Shown here in pieces: positions 25,375 through 34,180 of a DNA stretch of 64,000 nt. The stretch is from Pelomonas sp041914785 (lineage in GTDB: Bacteria; Pseudomonadota; Gammaproteobacteria; Burkholderiales; Burkholderiaceae_C). The notes under the pieces are model-generated. The model was not told the origin of the DNA and made no database searches. It saw only the letters and a list, made by a program, of their open reading frames with translations. A program made the position numbers and the translations under genes. Position 1 is the first letter of the stretch. Each line of letters opens with the position of its first letter. The stretch lies in the NCBI GenBank assembly GCA_041914785.1, contig JAYSCT010000005.1, forward strand, positions 5,562-69,561. Direction: 5' to 3'.

Positions 25375-25658
25375 GCGTCGCTCCGCGGCGCGCCGGGCAG
25401 GGGCCAGCGCGCCAGCAGGCTGATGCCGCCGGCCGTCACGCCCAGCATCCAGCGCTCGCCGGCATGGTCCAGCAGCACGACGCGTTCGCGCGCGCCCAGT
25501 GGCAGCGCCCGCACGAAGCGCAGCGCGTCGCCGGCCTCGGCAGGGCCGCCGGTGCGGTCCTGCAGGCGGCGCCAGCCCTTGATGAGCACCCAGGCCAGCG
25601 CCAGCACGAAGGCCAGCGCAAGCACGGTGCTGGCGAGGTTGAGCAACAGGTCTTGCAT
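25371..25658 (-). CDS. FliO-like small membrane protein
   Basis: 95 residues: one N-terminal transmembrane helix (STVLALAFVLALAWVLIKGW) and a compact domain VRALPLGARERVVLLDHAGERWMLGV with ISLLARW. This is the FliO/MopB pattern (strand, 'G..E.vv.v...g.r.LLG'). FliO helps assemble the FliP gate ring in flagella and is rarely found in injectisomes. It lies 3 bases downstream of sctU with no flagellar genes nearby. I infer an assembly factor for SctR here. Confidence 0.6.
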   Translation of the reverse strand: MQDLLLNLASTVLALAFVLALAWVLIKGWRRLQDRTGGPAEAGDALRFVRALPLGARERVVLLDHAGERWMLGVTAGGISLLARWPLPGAPRSDA

Positions 25659-25661
25659 GGG

Positions 25662-26867
25662 TCAGGCCGGCGCGGCGCGCGCGTCGAGGTCGGGGTGGGG
25701 GGTCAGGTCTTCACCGGGCGCGGGCCGCCGGCGCGGCGGCTCGGGGGGCACCTCGTGGCGGCGGTGCGGGTCGGCGCGCGCGGCCTCCCACTTGAGCTGC
25801 TCGCGCACGCCGTCGGCCCACACGATGACCTCGGCCAGCACGTCGAACAGGTCCGGCGGCACCACCTCGCCCTCGTCGCAGCGCGCCAGCAGTTCGCGCG
25901 CCAGCGGCACGTTGCGCACGATGGGCACGCCGGCTTCCTCGGCCGCCTCGCGCATCGCGCGGGCCACATGGTCCTCGCCCTTGGCGCTGATGGTGGGCAC
26001 CGGGCAGCGGCCGGGCTCGAAGTCGATGGCGATGGCCACGTGCGTGGGGTTCACGACCAGCGCGTTGGCGCTGCGTGCCGCGCCGGCCTGGTTGCGCTGG
26101 CTCCACTCGGCGTGGGCCTGCTTGCGCTGCTGCTTCAGCAGCGGATCGCCCTCGCTCTCCTTCATCTCCTGCTTGATGTCGCGCATGCTCATGCGCAGCT
26201 TTTTCGTGAAGCGATGCCGGGTCCACAGCGTGTCCAGGAAGGCCACGCCCGCGAACACGCCCACGGTCCAGGCGAGCACCTTCACCGTGGCCTCCCACAC
26301 CAGCGCGCCAACGTGCTGCGCCGGCCGGTCGCCGGTGGCCAGCCTCATCACGTCGGGCAGCAGCGTGTGCGCCACGGCCCAGCCGATGCCCAGCAGCAGC
26401 GCGGTCTTCAGGATGCCCTTGAACAACTCCACCAGGTTGTCCAGCGAGAACATGCGCTTGAGGCCCGCGGCCGGGTTCAGGTGCTCCATCTTGGGCGCCA
26501 CCTTCTCGAACGCCAGCACCGGCCCGGCCTGGAGGTACTCCACCAGCGTGCCCAGCGCTGCCACCGGGATCACCAGCAGCCCCACCAGCAGCACGGCCAA
26601 CTCCACGCTCTGCCACCCCAGCAGCGCGGCCACGTGGCCGAAGCCCTCCTCGCGCCAGCCCGTGCCGATGCGGGCGAGCAGCGACTCGCACAGCGCCGCG
26701 ATGCGCTGGGCCCCCAGCGGCAGGCACAGCGCGCCCATCACCAGCCAGGCGAGCAGGCCGGCGGTGCTGGTCAGCTCCTTGCCTTTGGCGATGTCGCCCT
26801 TCTTGCGGGCGTCCTGCAGCCGCTTGTGTGTGGGCTGTTCGGTCTTGTCGCCGCTGTCGTCGGCCAT
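25662..26867 (-). CDS. sctU: SctU, T3SS export-gate switch protein
   Basis: 401 residues, starting MADDSGDKTEQPTHKRLQDARKKGD, the standard SctU/FlhB N-terminus. Four transmembrane segments lie in residues 35-205. The cytoplasmic domain contains the autocleavage motif NPTH at 273-276 (ALVVNPTHVAIAIDF), which cleaves between Asn and Pro to switch substrate class. The tail beyond 350 is Pro/Arg-rich. Unusually it is separated from the main sct operon and transcribed away from it, leading a four-gene unit with the FliO-like, GNAT and 24047 genes. Confidence 0.95.
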   Translation of the reverse strand: MADDSGDKTEQPTHKRLQDARKKGDIAKGKELTSTAGLLAWLVMGALCLPLGAQRIAALCESLLARIGTGWREEGFGHVAALLGWQSVELAVLLVGLLVIPVAALGTLVEYLQAGPVLAFEKVAPKMEHLNPAAGLKRMFSLDNLVELFKGILKTALLLGIGWAVAHTLLPDVMRLATGDRPAQHVGALVWEATVKVLAWTVGVFAGVAFLDTLWTRHRFTKKLRMSMRDIKQEMKESEGDPLLKQQRKQAHAEWSQRNQAGAARSANALVVNPTHVAIAIDFEPGRCPVPTISAKGEDHVARAMREAAEEAGVPIVRNVPLARELLARCDEGEVVPPDLFDVLAEVIVWADGVREQLKWEAARADPHRRHEVPPEPPRRRPAPGEDLTPHPDLDARAAPA

Positions 26868-27182
26868 GGGCGCTTAACACCTATTTCTAGGGGGTGCAAA
26901 CGGGGTTTGTGAAAACTTGTTTGCAGTCGTCTTGACCAGACCTACTTCTAGGGAGGCTTTTCACCCCACGGTGGCTGGGAATCAGGCGCTGCGGGGCCGA
27001 ACGATGCCTGCTGAAGAACACCTCAAACGGGTCAGATGTTTCTACGCGTAAACGTGGGGGTAGGGCTTCTACATAAAGGAGCAATTCCTACGGGTTGGTC
27101 AGTTACTTTTGCTTGCAATGGTCAGCCGTTCGTGAAACCTTGCACGCATAGTCCGCCCGGTTTTCGGAACAGGGGCACCCAG
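26868..27182. promoter_or_regulatory. divergent promoter region of the T3SS with two CCTAYTTCTAGGG repeats
   Basis: The 315 bases between sctU and the transglycosylase are AT-richer than the flanks. CCTATTTCTAGGG at 26880-26892 and CCTACTTCTAGGG at 26941-26953 are direct repeats 61 bases apart. Their TAGGG...GC cores (TAGGGGGTGC, TAGGGAGGC) match the core of elements A-D in plus or minus orientation. I see no convincing sigma-70 -35/-10 pair and no HrpL or PIP box. No gene is seen in it. Confidence 0.45.
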
Positions 27183-27926
27183 GTGTTTGGACTTCGACGG
27201 TTTTGCCAGCTCACGGCGACGACGGCGTTAGGCGTCGCTGCCGCCGGCGTGCAGGCCGGCGCAGGCTGCGCCGCCGTGACCGCCGACGACCTGCTGGGCG
27301 CGCCGGCGGCAGGCGGGGGCTTCGTGCTGGCCCAGCGGCTGTGCGCGACGACGCTGGTGCGCAGCCGTGCGGCCACGGCGCCGCTGCCCGGGGAGCCGGC
27401 CGAGGCCGAGGCGCCGCCGCCGGCCGTGGTGGCCACACCCGTGCCGCGCGCGGAGCTGCCGCGGCCGGTGGCGCTGTCCGCGAAGGACCCGGCCGGCCAG
27501 GCCCGCGTGCGTGCGCTGGCGCCGCTGATGGCCGAGGTCGCGCAGCGCCACGACATCGACCCGCTGCTGCTGCACGCCCTGGCCCACATCGAGTCGCGCC
27601 ACCAGCCGCAAGCCATCTCGCCGGCCGGCGCGCGCGGGCTGATGCAGGTCATGCCGTCCACCGGCCGCGGGCTGGGCGTGGCCGATGCCGAGCGCCAGCT
27701 GCTGTCGCCCCAGGCCAACCTCGAGGCCTCGGCCCGCTACCTCAAGCAGCTGCAGGCCCGCTTCGGCAACAACCTCACGCTGGTGCTGGCGGCCTACAAC
27801 GCCGGCGAGGGGGCCGTGGAGCGGCATGGCCGCCGCGTGCCGCCTTTTGCCGAGACGCAGGCCTACGTGCGCGACGTGCTGGCCGTCTACGCCGAGTTGC
27901 GCCGGCGGCTGGGAGGCTGGTCATGA
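27183..27926 (+). CDS. T3SS-associated lytic transglycosylase
   Basis: I chose the GTG at 27183 because AGGGGC precedes it and the resulting N-terminus (VFGLRRFCQLTATTALGVAAAGVQAGAG) is a signal peptide; ATG-type starts further upstream give none. After a Pro/Ala linker, residues 105-240 form an SLT domain with catalytic Glu137 in HALAHIESRHQP, and GARGLMQVMP and VLAAYNAGEGAV motifs. It should open peptidoglycan for the injectisome. It is first in the sct operon and overlaps sctV (ATGA). Confidence 0.85.
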   Translation: MFGLRRFCQLTATTALGVAAAGVQAGAGCAAVTADDLLGAPAAGGGFVLAQRLCATTLVRSRAATAPLPGEPAEAEAPPPAVVATPVPRAELPRPVALSAKDPAGQARVRALAPLMAEVAQRHDIDPLLLHALAHIESRHQPQAISPAGARGLMQVMPSTGRGLGVADAERQLLSPQANLEASARYLKQLQARFGNNLTLVLAAYNAGEGAVERHGRRVPPFAETQAYVRDVLAVYAELRRRLGGWS

Positions 27927-29905
27927 GCGCACTCAAACGCGACGGCCTCTCGGGCTATTTCGCCGTGACCGACCGGCCGCGCGAAGGCTGGGTCGCACGC
28001 TTCAGCGACCTGTTCCTCGTTGCCGGCATCGTCGCCATCGTGGCGCTGATGGTGCTGCCGCTGCCGCTGTGGCTCATCGACCTGCTGGTGGCCGTCAACA
28101 TCGCTTCGGGCCTGGTGCTGCTGCTGATCGCGGTGTACGTCGCCGGGCCGCTGGAGTTCTCGGTGTTCCCCAGCGTGCTGCTGATGACGACGCTGTTCCG
28201 GCTGGCGCTGTCCATCGCCACCACGCGGCTCATCCTGCTGCACGCCGATGGCGGCCACATCATCGCCACGTTCGGCAAGATGGTGGCGGGCGGCAACCTC
28301 GTCGTCGGCCTGGTGGTGTTCCTCATCATCACCGTGGTCCAGTTCATCGTCATCGCCAAGGGCGCGGAGCGCGTGGCCGAGGTGGCGGCGCGCTTCTCGC
28401 TGGACGCGATGCCCGGCAAGCAGCTGTCCATCGACTCCGACCTGCGCTCCGGCCTCATCGACAAGGACGAGGCCAAGCGCCGGCGCCGCACGCTGGAGAT
28501 GGAAAGCAAGCTGCACGGCAGCCTCGACGGCGCGATGAAGTTCGTCAAGGGCGACGCCATCGCCGGCATCGTCATCATCCTCATCAACCTGCTGGGCGGC
28601 CTGGCCATCGGCGTGCTGCAGCAGGACCTGTCGATGGGCGACGCCGTGCATCGCTACTCCATCCTCACCATCGGCGAGGGCATGGTGGCGCAGATCCCGG
28701 CGCTGCTGGGCGCGATGGCCGCGGGCCTGCTCGTCACGCGCACCAACGACGACGAGCACGACCGCCACCTGGGTGACGCCATCCGCAAGCAGCTGGGCGC
28801 CAAGCCGCGCGTGCACCTGATGGCCGCCGGCATCTGCCTGATGCTGGGGCTGGTGCCGGGCTTCCCGCCGCTGGTGTTCGGGCTGCTGGCGCTGGTGTTC
28901 GGTGCGGCTGGCGTCATGCTCAGCGACTGGGGCCGCGACTGGCTGGCCCAGCGCCTGCCGCAGCGCCAGAACGAACGCACCGCCCCGGCCGCGCTGAAGA
29001 CGGCACAGCCGCGCGTGCGCCCGTCGGTGCCGCTGCTGCTGGAGCTGCCGCAGCGGCTGCTGGCCGATGGCGGCGTGGCCGCCACCCGCGCCGTCGAGGC
29101 CATGCTGGACGAGCTGCAGCTGGACCAGGGCCTGCCGCTGCCGCGCCTGGCGCTGCATGGCCGCGTGGGCCGCGGCGGCTGGCGGCTGCTGGCGCACGAG
29201 GTGCCGCTGGCCGACGGCGAGCAGGCCGATGACGTCCACGCGCTGGCCGAGCAGGTGCGCCAGGCGCTGCGCCGCCACGCGGCGCTGTTCATCGGCATCC
29301 AGGAGACCAGCGAGCTGCTGACGCGCGCGCAGGCCGACCTGGCCGACGTCGTGAAGGAGGTGCTGCGTGCGCTGCCGGTGCAGAAGGTCACCGAGGTGCT
29401 GCGCCGGCTGGCCTCCGAGGCCGTCTCCATCCGCAACCTGCGCGACATCCTCGAGGCGCTGGCCGAGGCCAGCCAGCGCGAGAAGGACGTGCAGGCGCTG
29501 ACCGAGATGACGCGCATCGCGCTGCGCCGCCAGACGCACCACCGCGTCTGCGCCGGTGGCGAGCTGCGCGCGCTGCTGCTGGCGCCCGAGCTGGAGGCGC
29601 TGCTGCGCCAGAGCCTGCACGTCAACGGCGGCGTGGCGCAGCTGGCGCTGTCGCCCGAGCACGCCCAGCAGCTGACCGCCGCGCTGCGCGAGCGCATCGA
29701 CGCGCTGCAACCCCAGGCCATCGTCTGCGCCATCGACCTGCGCTGGCACCTGCGCAAGCTCGTCGAGGTGGACTGCTTCGACACGCCGGTGCTGTCCTTC
29801 CACGAACTGCTGCCCACGCTGCGGCTCACGCCGCTGTACCACCTGCCCCCGCCGGGGCCCTCCTCCCTGGACGAGCCTCCGCCGGCCGCCCTGCTCGCCG
29901 CATGA
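27923..29905 (+). CDS. sctV: SctV, major T3SS export gate
   Basis: A 660-residue LcrD/FlhA-family protein. The first 330 residues hold about eight transmembrane helices. The FHIPEP-type loop is intact (MPGKQLSIDSDLRSGLID, KFVKGDAIAG). The cytoplasmic domain (340-640) forms the nonameric ring that receives substrates from chaperones and the ATPase stalk. The last 25 residues are Pro-rich. The start overlaps the transglycosylase stop and the end overlaps sctC by ATGA. Confidence 0.96.
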   Translation: MSALKRDGLSGYFAVTDRPREGWVARFSDLFLVAGIVAIVALMVLPLPLWLIDLLVAVNIASGLVLLLIAVYVAGPLEFSVFPSVLLMTTLFRLALSIATTRLILLHADGGHIIATFGKMVAGGNLVVGLVVFLIITVVQFIVIAKGAERVAEVAARFSLDAMPGKQLSIDSDLRSGLIDKDEAKRRRRTLEMESKLHGSLDGAMKFVKGDAIAGIVIILINLLGGLAIGVLQQDLSMGDAVHRYSILTIGEGMVAQIPALLGAMAAGLLVTRTNDDEHDRHLGDAIRKQLGAKPRVHLMAAGICLMLGLVPGFPPLVFGLLALVFGAAGVMLSDWGRDWLAQRLPQRQNERTAPAALKTAQPRVRPSVPLLLELPQRLLADGGVAATRAVEAMLDELQLDQGLPLPRLALHGRVGRGGWRLLAHEVPLADGEQADDVHALAEQVRQALRRHAALFIGIQETSELLTRAQADLADVVKEVLRALPVQKVTEVLRRLASEAVSIRNLRDILEALAEASQREKDVQALTEMTRIALRRQTHHRVCAGGELRALLLAPELEALLRQSLHVNGGVAQLALSPEHAQQLTAALRERIDALQPQAIVCAIDLRWHLRKLVEVDCFDTPVLSFHELLPTLRLTPLYHLPPPGPSSLDEPPPAALLAA

Positions 29906-31704
29906 CTTCCCACCACCGATTCGCGGCAGCCGCCACGCTGCTGCTGGCCCAGGCCTTGCCGTCACCGGCTGCGCCGCTGCCCGACGGCCTGCGCCCGCTC
30001 AAGCTCGAGGCGCGCGACCAGCCGCTCGACCAGTTCCTGCAGAGCCTGTTCTCCGGCAGCGACGTTCCCGTCGTCGCCACCGGGGTGCAGGGCCAGGTCA
30101 ACGGCCGTTTCGAAGGCGCGCCGCCCAAGCTGCTGCGCGACCTGAGCCGCGCCTACAACCTGCTCAGCTACTACGACGGCGGCGTGCTCTACATCTCGCC
30201 CGCCAGCGACACCCAGACCCGCAGCTGGCTGCTCTCGCCCGCCGCGGCCGCGCAGGTGCAGCGCGCCGCGCAGGCGCTGCAGCTGCCGGACGCGCGCAAT
30301 ACGCTGAAGTTCGGCGACGACGGCGCGCTGCTCGCCGTGGGCGCGCGGCGCTTCGTGCAGCAGGTGGACGAGCTGGTGCGCCAGGTGCGCCCGACGACCG
30401 CCGCCGCGGCGATGAACACCTGGGCCCCGCCGCGCGAGCAGCAGCCGCTGCCCGACTACCGCATCTTCTACCTGCGCTATGCGTGGGCGCAGGACGTGCC
30501 CATGAGCTTCGGCGGCCAGCAGACCACGCTGCCCGGCGTGGCCAGCATCCTGCGCTCGCTGGCCGGCCTGCCGCAGCGCCCGCGCACCGCACAGGCCGTG
30601 GACCCCGCCCGCGCGCAGGGCAGCCAGCGCCTGCGCAGCGGCGCCGCGCGCGGCACCGGGGGCGCCACCACGCTGGGCTTCGTGGACGACGCCGCCCCCG
30701 GCCCGCGCGGCACCGAGACGCTGGTGGCCGCCCTCAGCCAGGCCGGTTACGCGGCACCGGCGCAGCCGGAAGCCGGCGAGCCCGCCGCCGGCGAGTTCAG
30801 CCCCCGCATCGAGGCCGACCCGCGCCTGAACGCCGTCATCGTGCGCGATCTGCCCGAGCGGCTGGAGCGCTATGCCGCGCTCATCAAGTCGCTGGACGTG
30901 GAGCCGCAGTCGCTGGAGATCGAGGCCACCATCATCGACATCAACACCGACCGCCTGCGCGAGCTGGGCATCAACTGGCGCTACAACCACGGCCTGTCCA
31001 GCCTGATGTTCGGCAACGGCACGGCCAGCGACAACCGCCTCAACGGCCAGCAGGACGTGACGCCCGCTGCCCGCGGCGGTGTCATCTCCGCCGTCATCGG
31101 CGACCGCTACCCCTTCGTCGCCCGCATCGCCGCGCTGCAGAGCGACGGCGCGGCCAAGGTCGTCAGCAGCCCGCAGGTCGTCACGCTGTCCAACGTCGAG
31201 GCGGTGTTCGACAACAGCTCGACCTACTACGTGCGCGTGGCCGGCCGCGAGGAGGTGGACCTCTTCAACGTCACCGCCGGCACGCGGCTGCGGGTGACGC
31301 CGCACGTGTTCAAGGACGACAAGGACGGCAACGAGGCGCCCCGCATCAAGCTGCTCGTGCAGATCGAGGACGGCGGCCTGACCGGCCAGAGCGTGGACCA
31401 GCTGCCCATCGTCGAGCGCTCCGGCATCAACACCCAGGCGCTGATCTCCGAGGGCGAGAGCCTGCTCATCGGCGGCATGGTGCGCGACAGCGCCACGGCC
31501 GGCGTCGACAAGGTGCCCGTGCTGGGCGACATCCCGCTGCTGGGCAACCTCTTCAAGACGCAGCGCAAGGGCGGGCAGCGCGTGGAGCGCATGTTCCTCA
31601 TCACGCCGCGCCTGGCCAGCAGCAAGGCCGCCGTCGACCTGCTGGAGAAGGCCCGCCAGCCGCTGCCCAACCCGGCCGCCCCGGCCGTCCCTGTGCAGGA
31701 GTGA
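29902..31704 (+). CDS. sctC: SctC, T3SS outer-membrane secretin
   Basis: 600 residues with a signal peptide (AAATLLLAQALPSPAA). N-terminal N0/N1-type domains include FLQSLFSGSDVPVV and YNLLSYYDGGVLYIS; a linker follows around 190-270; the secretin barrel starts near 300 with QSLEIEATIIDINTDRLREL and includes ITPRLASS at the end. It forms the outer-membrane ring. No separate pilotin gene is seen nearby, and the C-terminal tail is short (EKARQPLPNPAAP). Confidence 0.95.
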   Translation: MTSHHRFAAAATLLLAQALPSPAAPLPDGLRPLKLEARDQPLDQFLQSLFSGSDVPVVATGVQGQVNGRFEGAPPKLLRDLSRAYNLLSYYDGGVLYISPASDTQTRSWLLSPAAAAQVQRAAQALQLPDARNTLKFGDDGALLAVGARRFVQQVDELVRQVRPTTAAAAMNTWAPPREQQPLPDYRIFYLRYAWAQDVPMSFGGQQTTLPGVASILRSLAGLPQRPRTAQAVDPARAQGSQRLRSGAARGTGGATTLGFVDDAAPGPRGTETLVAALSQAGYAAPAQPEAGEPAAGEFSPRIEADPRLNAVIVRDLPERLERYAALIKSLDVEPQSLEIEATIIDINTDRLRELGINWRYNHGLSSLMFGNGTASDNRLNGQQDVTPAARGGVISAVIGDRYPFVARIAALQSDGAAKVVSSPQVVTLSNVEAVFDNSSTYYVRVAGREEVDLFNVTAGTRLRVTPHVFKDDKDGNEAPRIKLLVQIEDGGLTGQSVDQLPIVERSGINTQALISEGESLLIGGMVRDSATAGVDKVPVLGDIPLLGNLFKTQRKGGQRVERMFLITPRLASSKAAVDLLEKARQPLPNPAAPAVPVQE

Positions 31705-31709
31705 ACCCC

Positions 31710-32702
31710 ATGCCGCTGCCCCCCCAGACTCACGCCGTGGCGCTGGAACTGCGCGTGCTGGCCGGCCGCCAGAAGGGTGCGCATGCCCGGCTCGACCCCG
31801 AGCAGGCGCTCGTCGTGTGCGCCTACAGCCCGTCGCAGCAGGGCGACACCCAGTTCGCCGACATCCTGCTGGCCAGCCAGGTGGACTTCCAGGCGCGCAT
31901 GGTGCCCGCCGCGCGTGGCCGCGTGGGCCTGCAGCTGCTGTCGGGCGTTGCCGTGCTGGGCGACCGGCCGCTGGCGCCCGGTGCCGAGGTGCACGCCTGG
32001 GCGCCGGGCCAGCCGCTGCAGCTGGGCGATACGCTGGTGGCCTACGGGCCGCTGGACGAGGCGGAGTGGCCCGAGCCCGTCATGCACGACGGCCCCGCGC
32101 CGCTGCTGGCCGGGCCGCGCGCACCCGCGCCGCCGGCGCGCCATGCCCCGGTGCTGGAGGCAGCGCTTGGCGTGCTGGGCGTCGCCATGCTGGTGGGCGG
32201 CGTCTACATCGCCACGCAGGGCCTCACGCTGCGCCAGGCCGGCCAGGCGCTGGCCAGGGCCATGCCGGTAGCCGCGGCAACCGCCACGCCCGCCCCGGCG
32301 CCCGACCCACTCGCCAGCGTCGTCGACCTGTTCCGCCTGCACGGCATCAAGGCGCAGGCCAGCTGGTCCACCGACGGCGAACTGGTGCTGCACACGCAGG
32401 AGCGCGACGCCGCCCGCGTGCAGGCCGCCGCCGCGGCCGCCCGGCGCGACATCGCCCGCCTGCCCGCGCTGCGGCTGGACAACCAGCCGCCGGCTGCCGC
32501 GGCGCCTGCCGCCGTGCCGGAGGACCCCGCCAAGCGCCTGGTCGCCGTCGTCGACAACGCCGACAGCCCCTACTTCGTCACCGCCGACGGCAGCCGCTAC
32601 TTCAGCGGTGCGCTGCTGCCCAGCGGCCACCGCGTCGTGCAGATCGTCGAGCGCGCCGTCATCGTCGAGCGCGACGGCCAGCGCACGCGGCTGGTGCTCT
32701 GA
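31710..32702 (+). CDS. sctD: SctD, inner-membrane ring protein
   Basis: 330 residues from the ATG at 31710, five bases after sctC. Residues 10-115 are an FHA-like cytoplasmic domain (LRVLAGRQKGAHARL, VLGDRPLAPG), a single transmembrane helix spans about 150-172 (LGVLGVAMLVGGVYIATQG), and the periplasmic part carries ring-building repeats. This is the SctD/YscD layout but shorter than the usual 400 or so residues, with only about two periplasmic modules. The assignment is strengthened by its place between sctC and the needle gene. Confidence 0.82.
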   Translation: MPLPPQTHAVALELRVLAGRQKGAHARLDPEQALVVCAYSPSQQGDTQFADILLASQVDFQARMVPAARGRVGLQLLSGVAVLGDRPLAPGAEVHAWAPGQPLQLGDTLVAYGPLDEAEWPEPVMHDGPAPLLAGPRAPAPPARHAPVLEAALGVLGVAMLVGGVYIATQGLTLRQAGQALARAMPVAAATATPAPAPDPLASVVDLFRLHGIKAQASWSTDGELVLHTQERDAARVQAAAAAARRDIARLPALRLDNQPPAAAAPAAVPEDPAKRLVAVVDNADSPYFVTADGSRYFSGALLPSGHRVVQIVERAVIVERDGQRTRLVL

Positions 32703-32736
32703 GTTTTTCCTGTCCCCCTGCCAACCGGAGTTCCCC

Positions 32737-33030
32737 ATGTCCAACACCCTTCTCACCTCCCTCGCCACCACGCCCGCCGGCAGCACCGGCACCGCCAAGG
32801 GCGGCGGCTCGTGGTTCGAAGCCATGGCCGACGCCTGGGGCCAGGCGCTGGACAAGCAGGCCAGCGACATCGAGACCAAGTCCGCCGCCGTCGGCGCGGG
32901 CGGCGACAAGCCGGCCGACATCACCGAGCTGACCGCCATGTCGCTCAAGATGAGCTTCCTGGCCAGCAGCTCGCACACCGCCGTCTCCACGGTCGGGTCG
33001 GCGCTCGAAACCATGGCCCGCAAGCAGTGA
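32737..33030 (+). CDS. sctF: SctF-like needle protein
   Basis: A 97-residue protein without signal peptide. A Gly/Thr-rich N-terminus (SNTLLTSLATTPAGSTGTAKG) is followed by helical segments ending STVGSALETMARKQ. The size, helix-turn-helix layout and location directly before sctI and sctJ identify the needle subunit. Its C-terminus resembles that of the 23192 protein. It has its own Shine-Dalgarno (CCGGAG) after a 34-base gap, so it may be translated at higher level than its neighbours. Confidence 0.7.
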   Translation: MSNTLLTSLATTPAGSTGTAKGGGSWFEAMADAWGQALDKQASDIETKSAAVGAGGDKPADITELTAMSLKMSFLASSSHTAVSTVGSALETMARKQ

Positions 33031-33437
33031 TGACGCCTGGCCTCGCCATCGCCGCGCCGGTGCAGGACGTGCAGCTCGGCGCGGGTGCGTCGCTGTCGGC
33101 CCTGCAGCGGCTGGGCGGGCCGGCGCCCGCCGAGGCCGCCGGCTTCGAGCGCGCACTGGCCGGCGCGATGCAGCGCCTGGAGGGCCCGCAGGCCGCCGAC
33201 GCCCCCGCTCAGGCCATGCAGCGCCTGGTGCAGCCGCTGGAGCACATCAACGCCGAGGCTGCGTCGCTGGGCCGCGACGCCCGCGCCGCCGCCGCGTCCG
33301 GCCAGGCGCTGACGCCCGGCGAGCTGGTCAACCTGACCGTGCGCTGCCAGGAGTTCATGTTCCATTGCCAGCTGACCTCGAACATCGCGAACCGCACGTC
33401 CGAAGGTCTGCAGCAGTTGTTCCGGCAGCAATCCTGA
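33030..33437 (+). CDS. sctI: SctI, inner rod protein
   Basis: 135 residues. The C-terminal 45 residues (LTPGELVNLTVRCQEFMFHCQLTSN) are the conserved SctI/YscI signature that anchors the rod to the export gate, ending in a helix like EGLQQLF. The N-terminus is Ala/Gly-rich and variable, as in the family. It overlaps the needle gene by one base (TGATG) and sctJ by one base. Confidence 0.85.
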   Translation: MTPGLAIAAPVQDVQLGAGASLSALQRLGGPAPAEAAGFERALAGAMQRLEGPQAADAPAQAMQRLVQPLEHINAEAASLGRDARAAAASGQALTPGELVNLTVRCQEFMFHCQLTSNIANRTSEGLQQLFRQQS

Positions 33438-34180
33438 TGAAACGCAGCCTGCCCGCACTCGCCCTCGCGCTGCTGCTCAGCGCCTGTGGCGACCAGACCC
33501 TCTACGCCAAGCTCGACGAGCGCCAGGCCAATGACATGGTCTCGGCGCTGCGGCTGGCCGGCGTGCCCGCGCAGAAGCGCGCCAGGGAAGACGGCTTCGA
33601 GGTGCAGACCGCCGAGGACGACTTCGCCCGCGCCGTGCAGATCCTGAAGGCGCAAGGCCTCCCGCGCGAGGACTTCGACAGCCTCGGCAAGGTCTTCAAG
33701 CGCGAGGGCTTCGTCTCCACGCCCGTGGAGGAGCGCGCGCGGCTGATGCATGCGCTGTCGCAGGAGCTGTCGCACACGCTGACCAGCATCGACGGCGTGC
33801 TGCAGGCGCGCGTGACGCTGGTGGTGCCGGAGCGTCATCCGCTGTCCGACAAGGTGCAGCCGTCGTCGGCCTCCGTGATGATCCGGCACCGGGCCGGCCT
33901 CGACGTCGACGCGCTGCTGCCCAAGGTGCGCGCGCTGGTTGTCAACAGCGTGGAAGGCCTGCCGTACGAGAGCGTGTCGGTCGTGGCGTTCGCGGCCGAG
34001 CCGACGCCGGTGGTCACGCCGGCGCCCGACGCCGCGCCCACCGCCTTGCTGGCGCTGGCCGTGACGCTGGGGGCCGCCAGCCTGGGCGCCGCGGGCTGGC
34101 TGGGCTGGCGCCGCCGCCGCGCGGTCAGCCTGGCCGAAGCCGGCCCGCAGCCGGCGCTGCAGGGAGGCGCCGATGACTGA
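33437..34180 (+). CDS. sctJ: SctJ, inner-membrane ring lipoprotein
   Basis: 247 residues. A lipoprotein signal with lipobox LLSAC places the lipidated Cys at 17. Two ring-building domains follow (LYAKLDERQANDMVSAL and VLQARVTLVVPERHPLSD), then a transmembrane helix (about 200-222) and a short Arg-rich cytoplasmic tail (WRRRRAV). This is the typical SctJ/YscJ/PrgK organisation. It overlaps sctK by eight bases. Confidence 0.95.
   Translation: MKRSLPALALALLLSACGDQTLYAKLDERQANDMVSALRLAGVPAQKRAREDGFEVQTAEDDFARAVQILKAQGLPREDFDSLGKVFKREGFVSTPVEERARLMHALSQELSHTLTSIDGVLQARVTLVVPERHPLSDKVQPSSASVMIRHRAGLDVDALLPKVRALVVNSVEGLPYESVSVVAFAAEPTPVVTPAPDAAPTALLALAVTLGAASLGAAGWLGWRRRRAVSLAEAGPQPALQGGADD

Noticed and set aside
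27887..29965. 692-residue minus-strand frame
   Set aside because: His/Gln/Arg-rich shadow of sctV, which has full family motifs on the plus strand.
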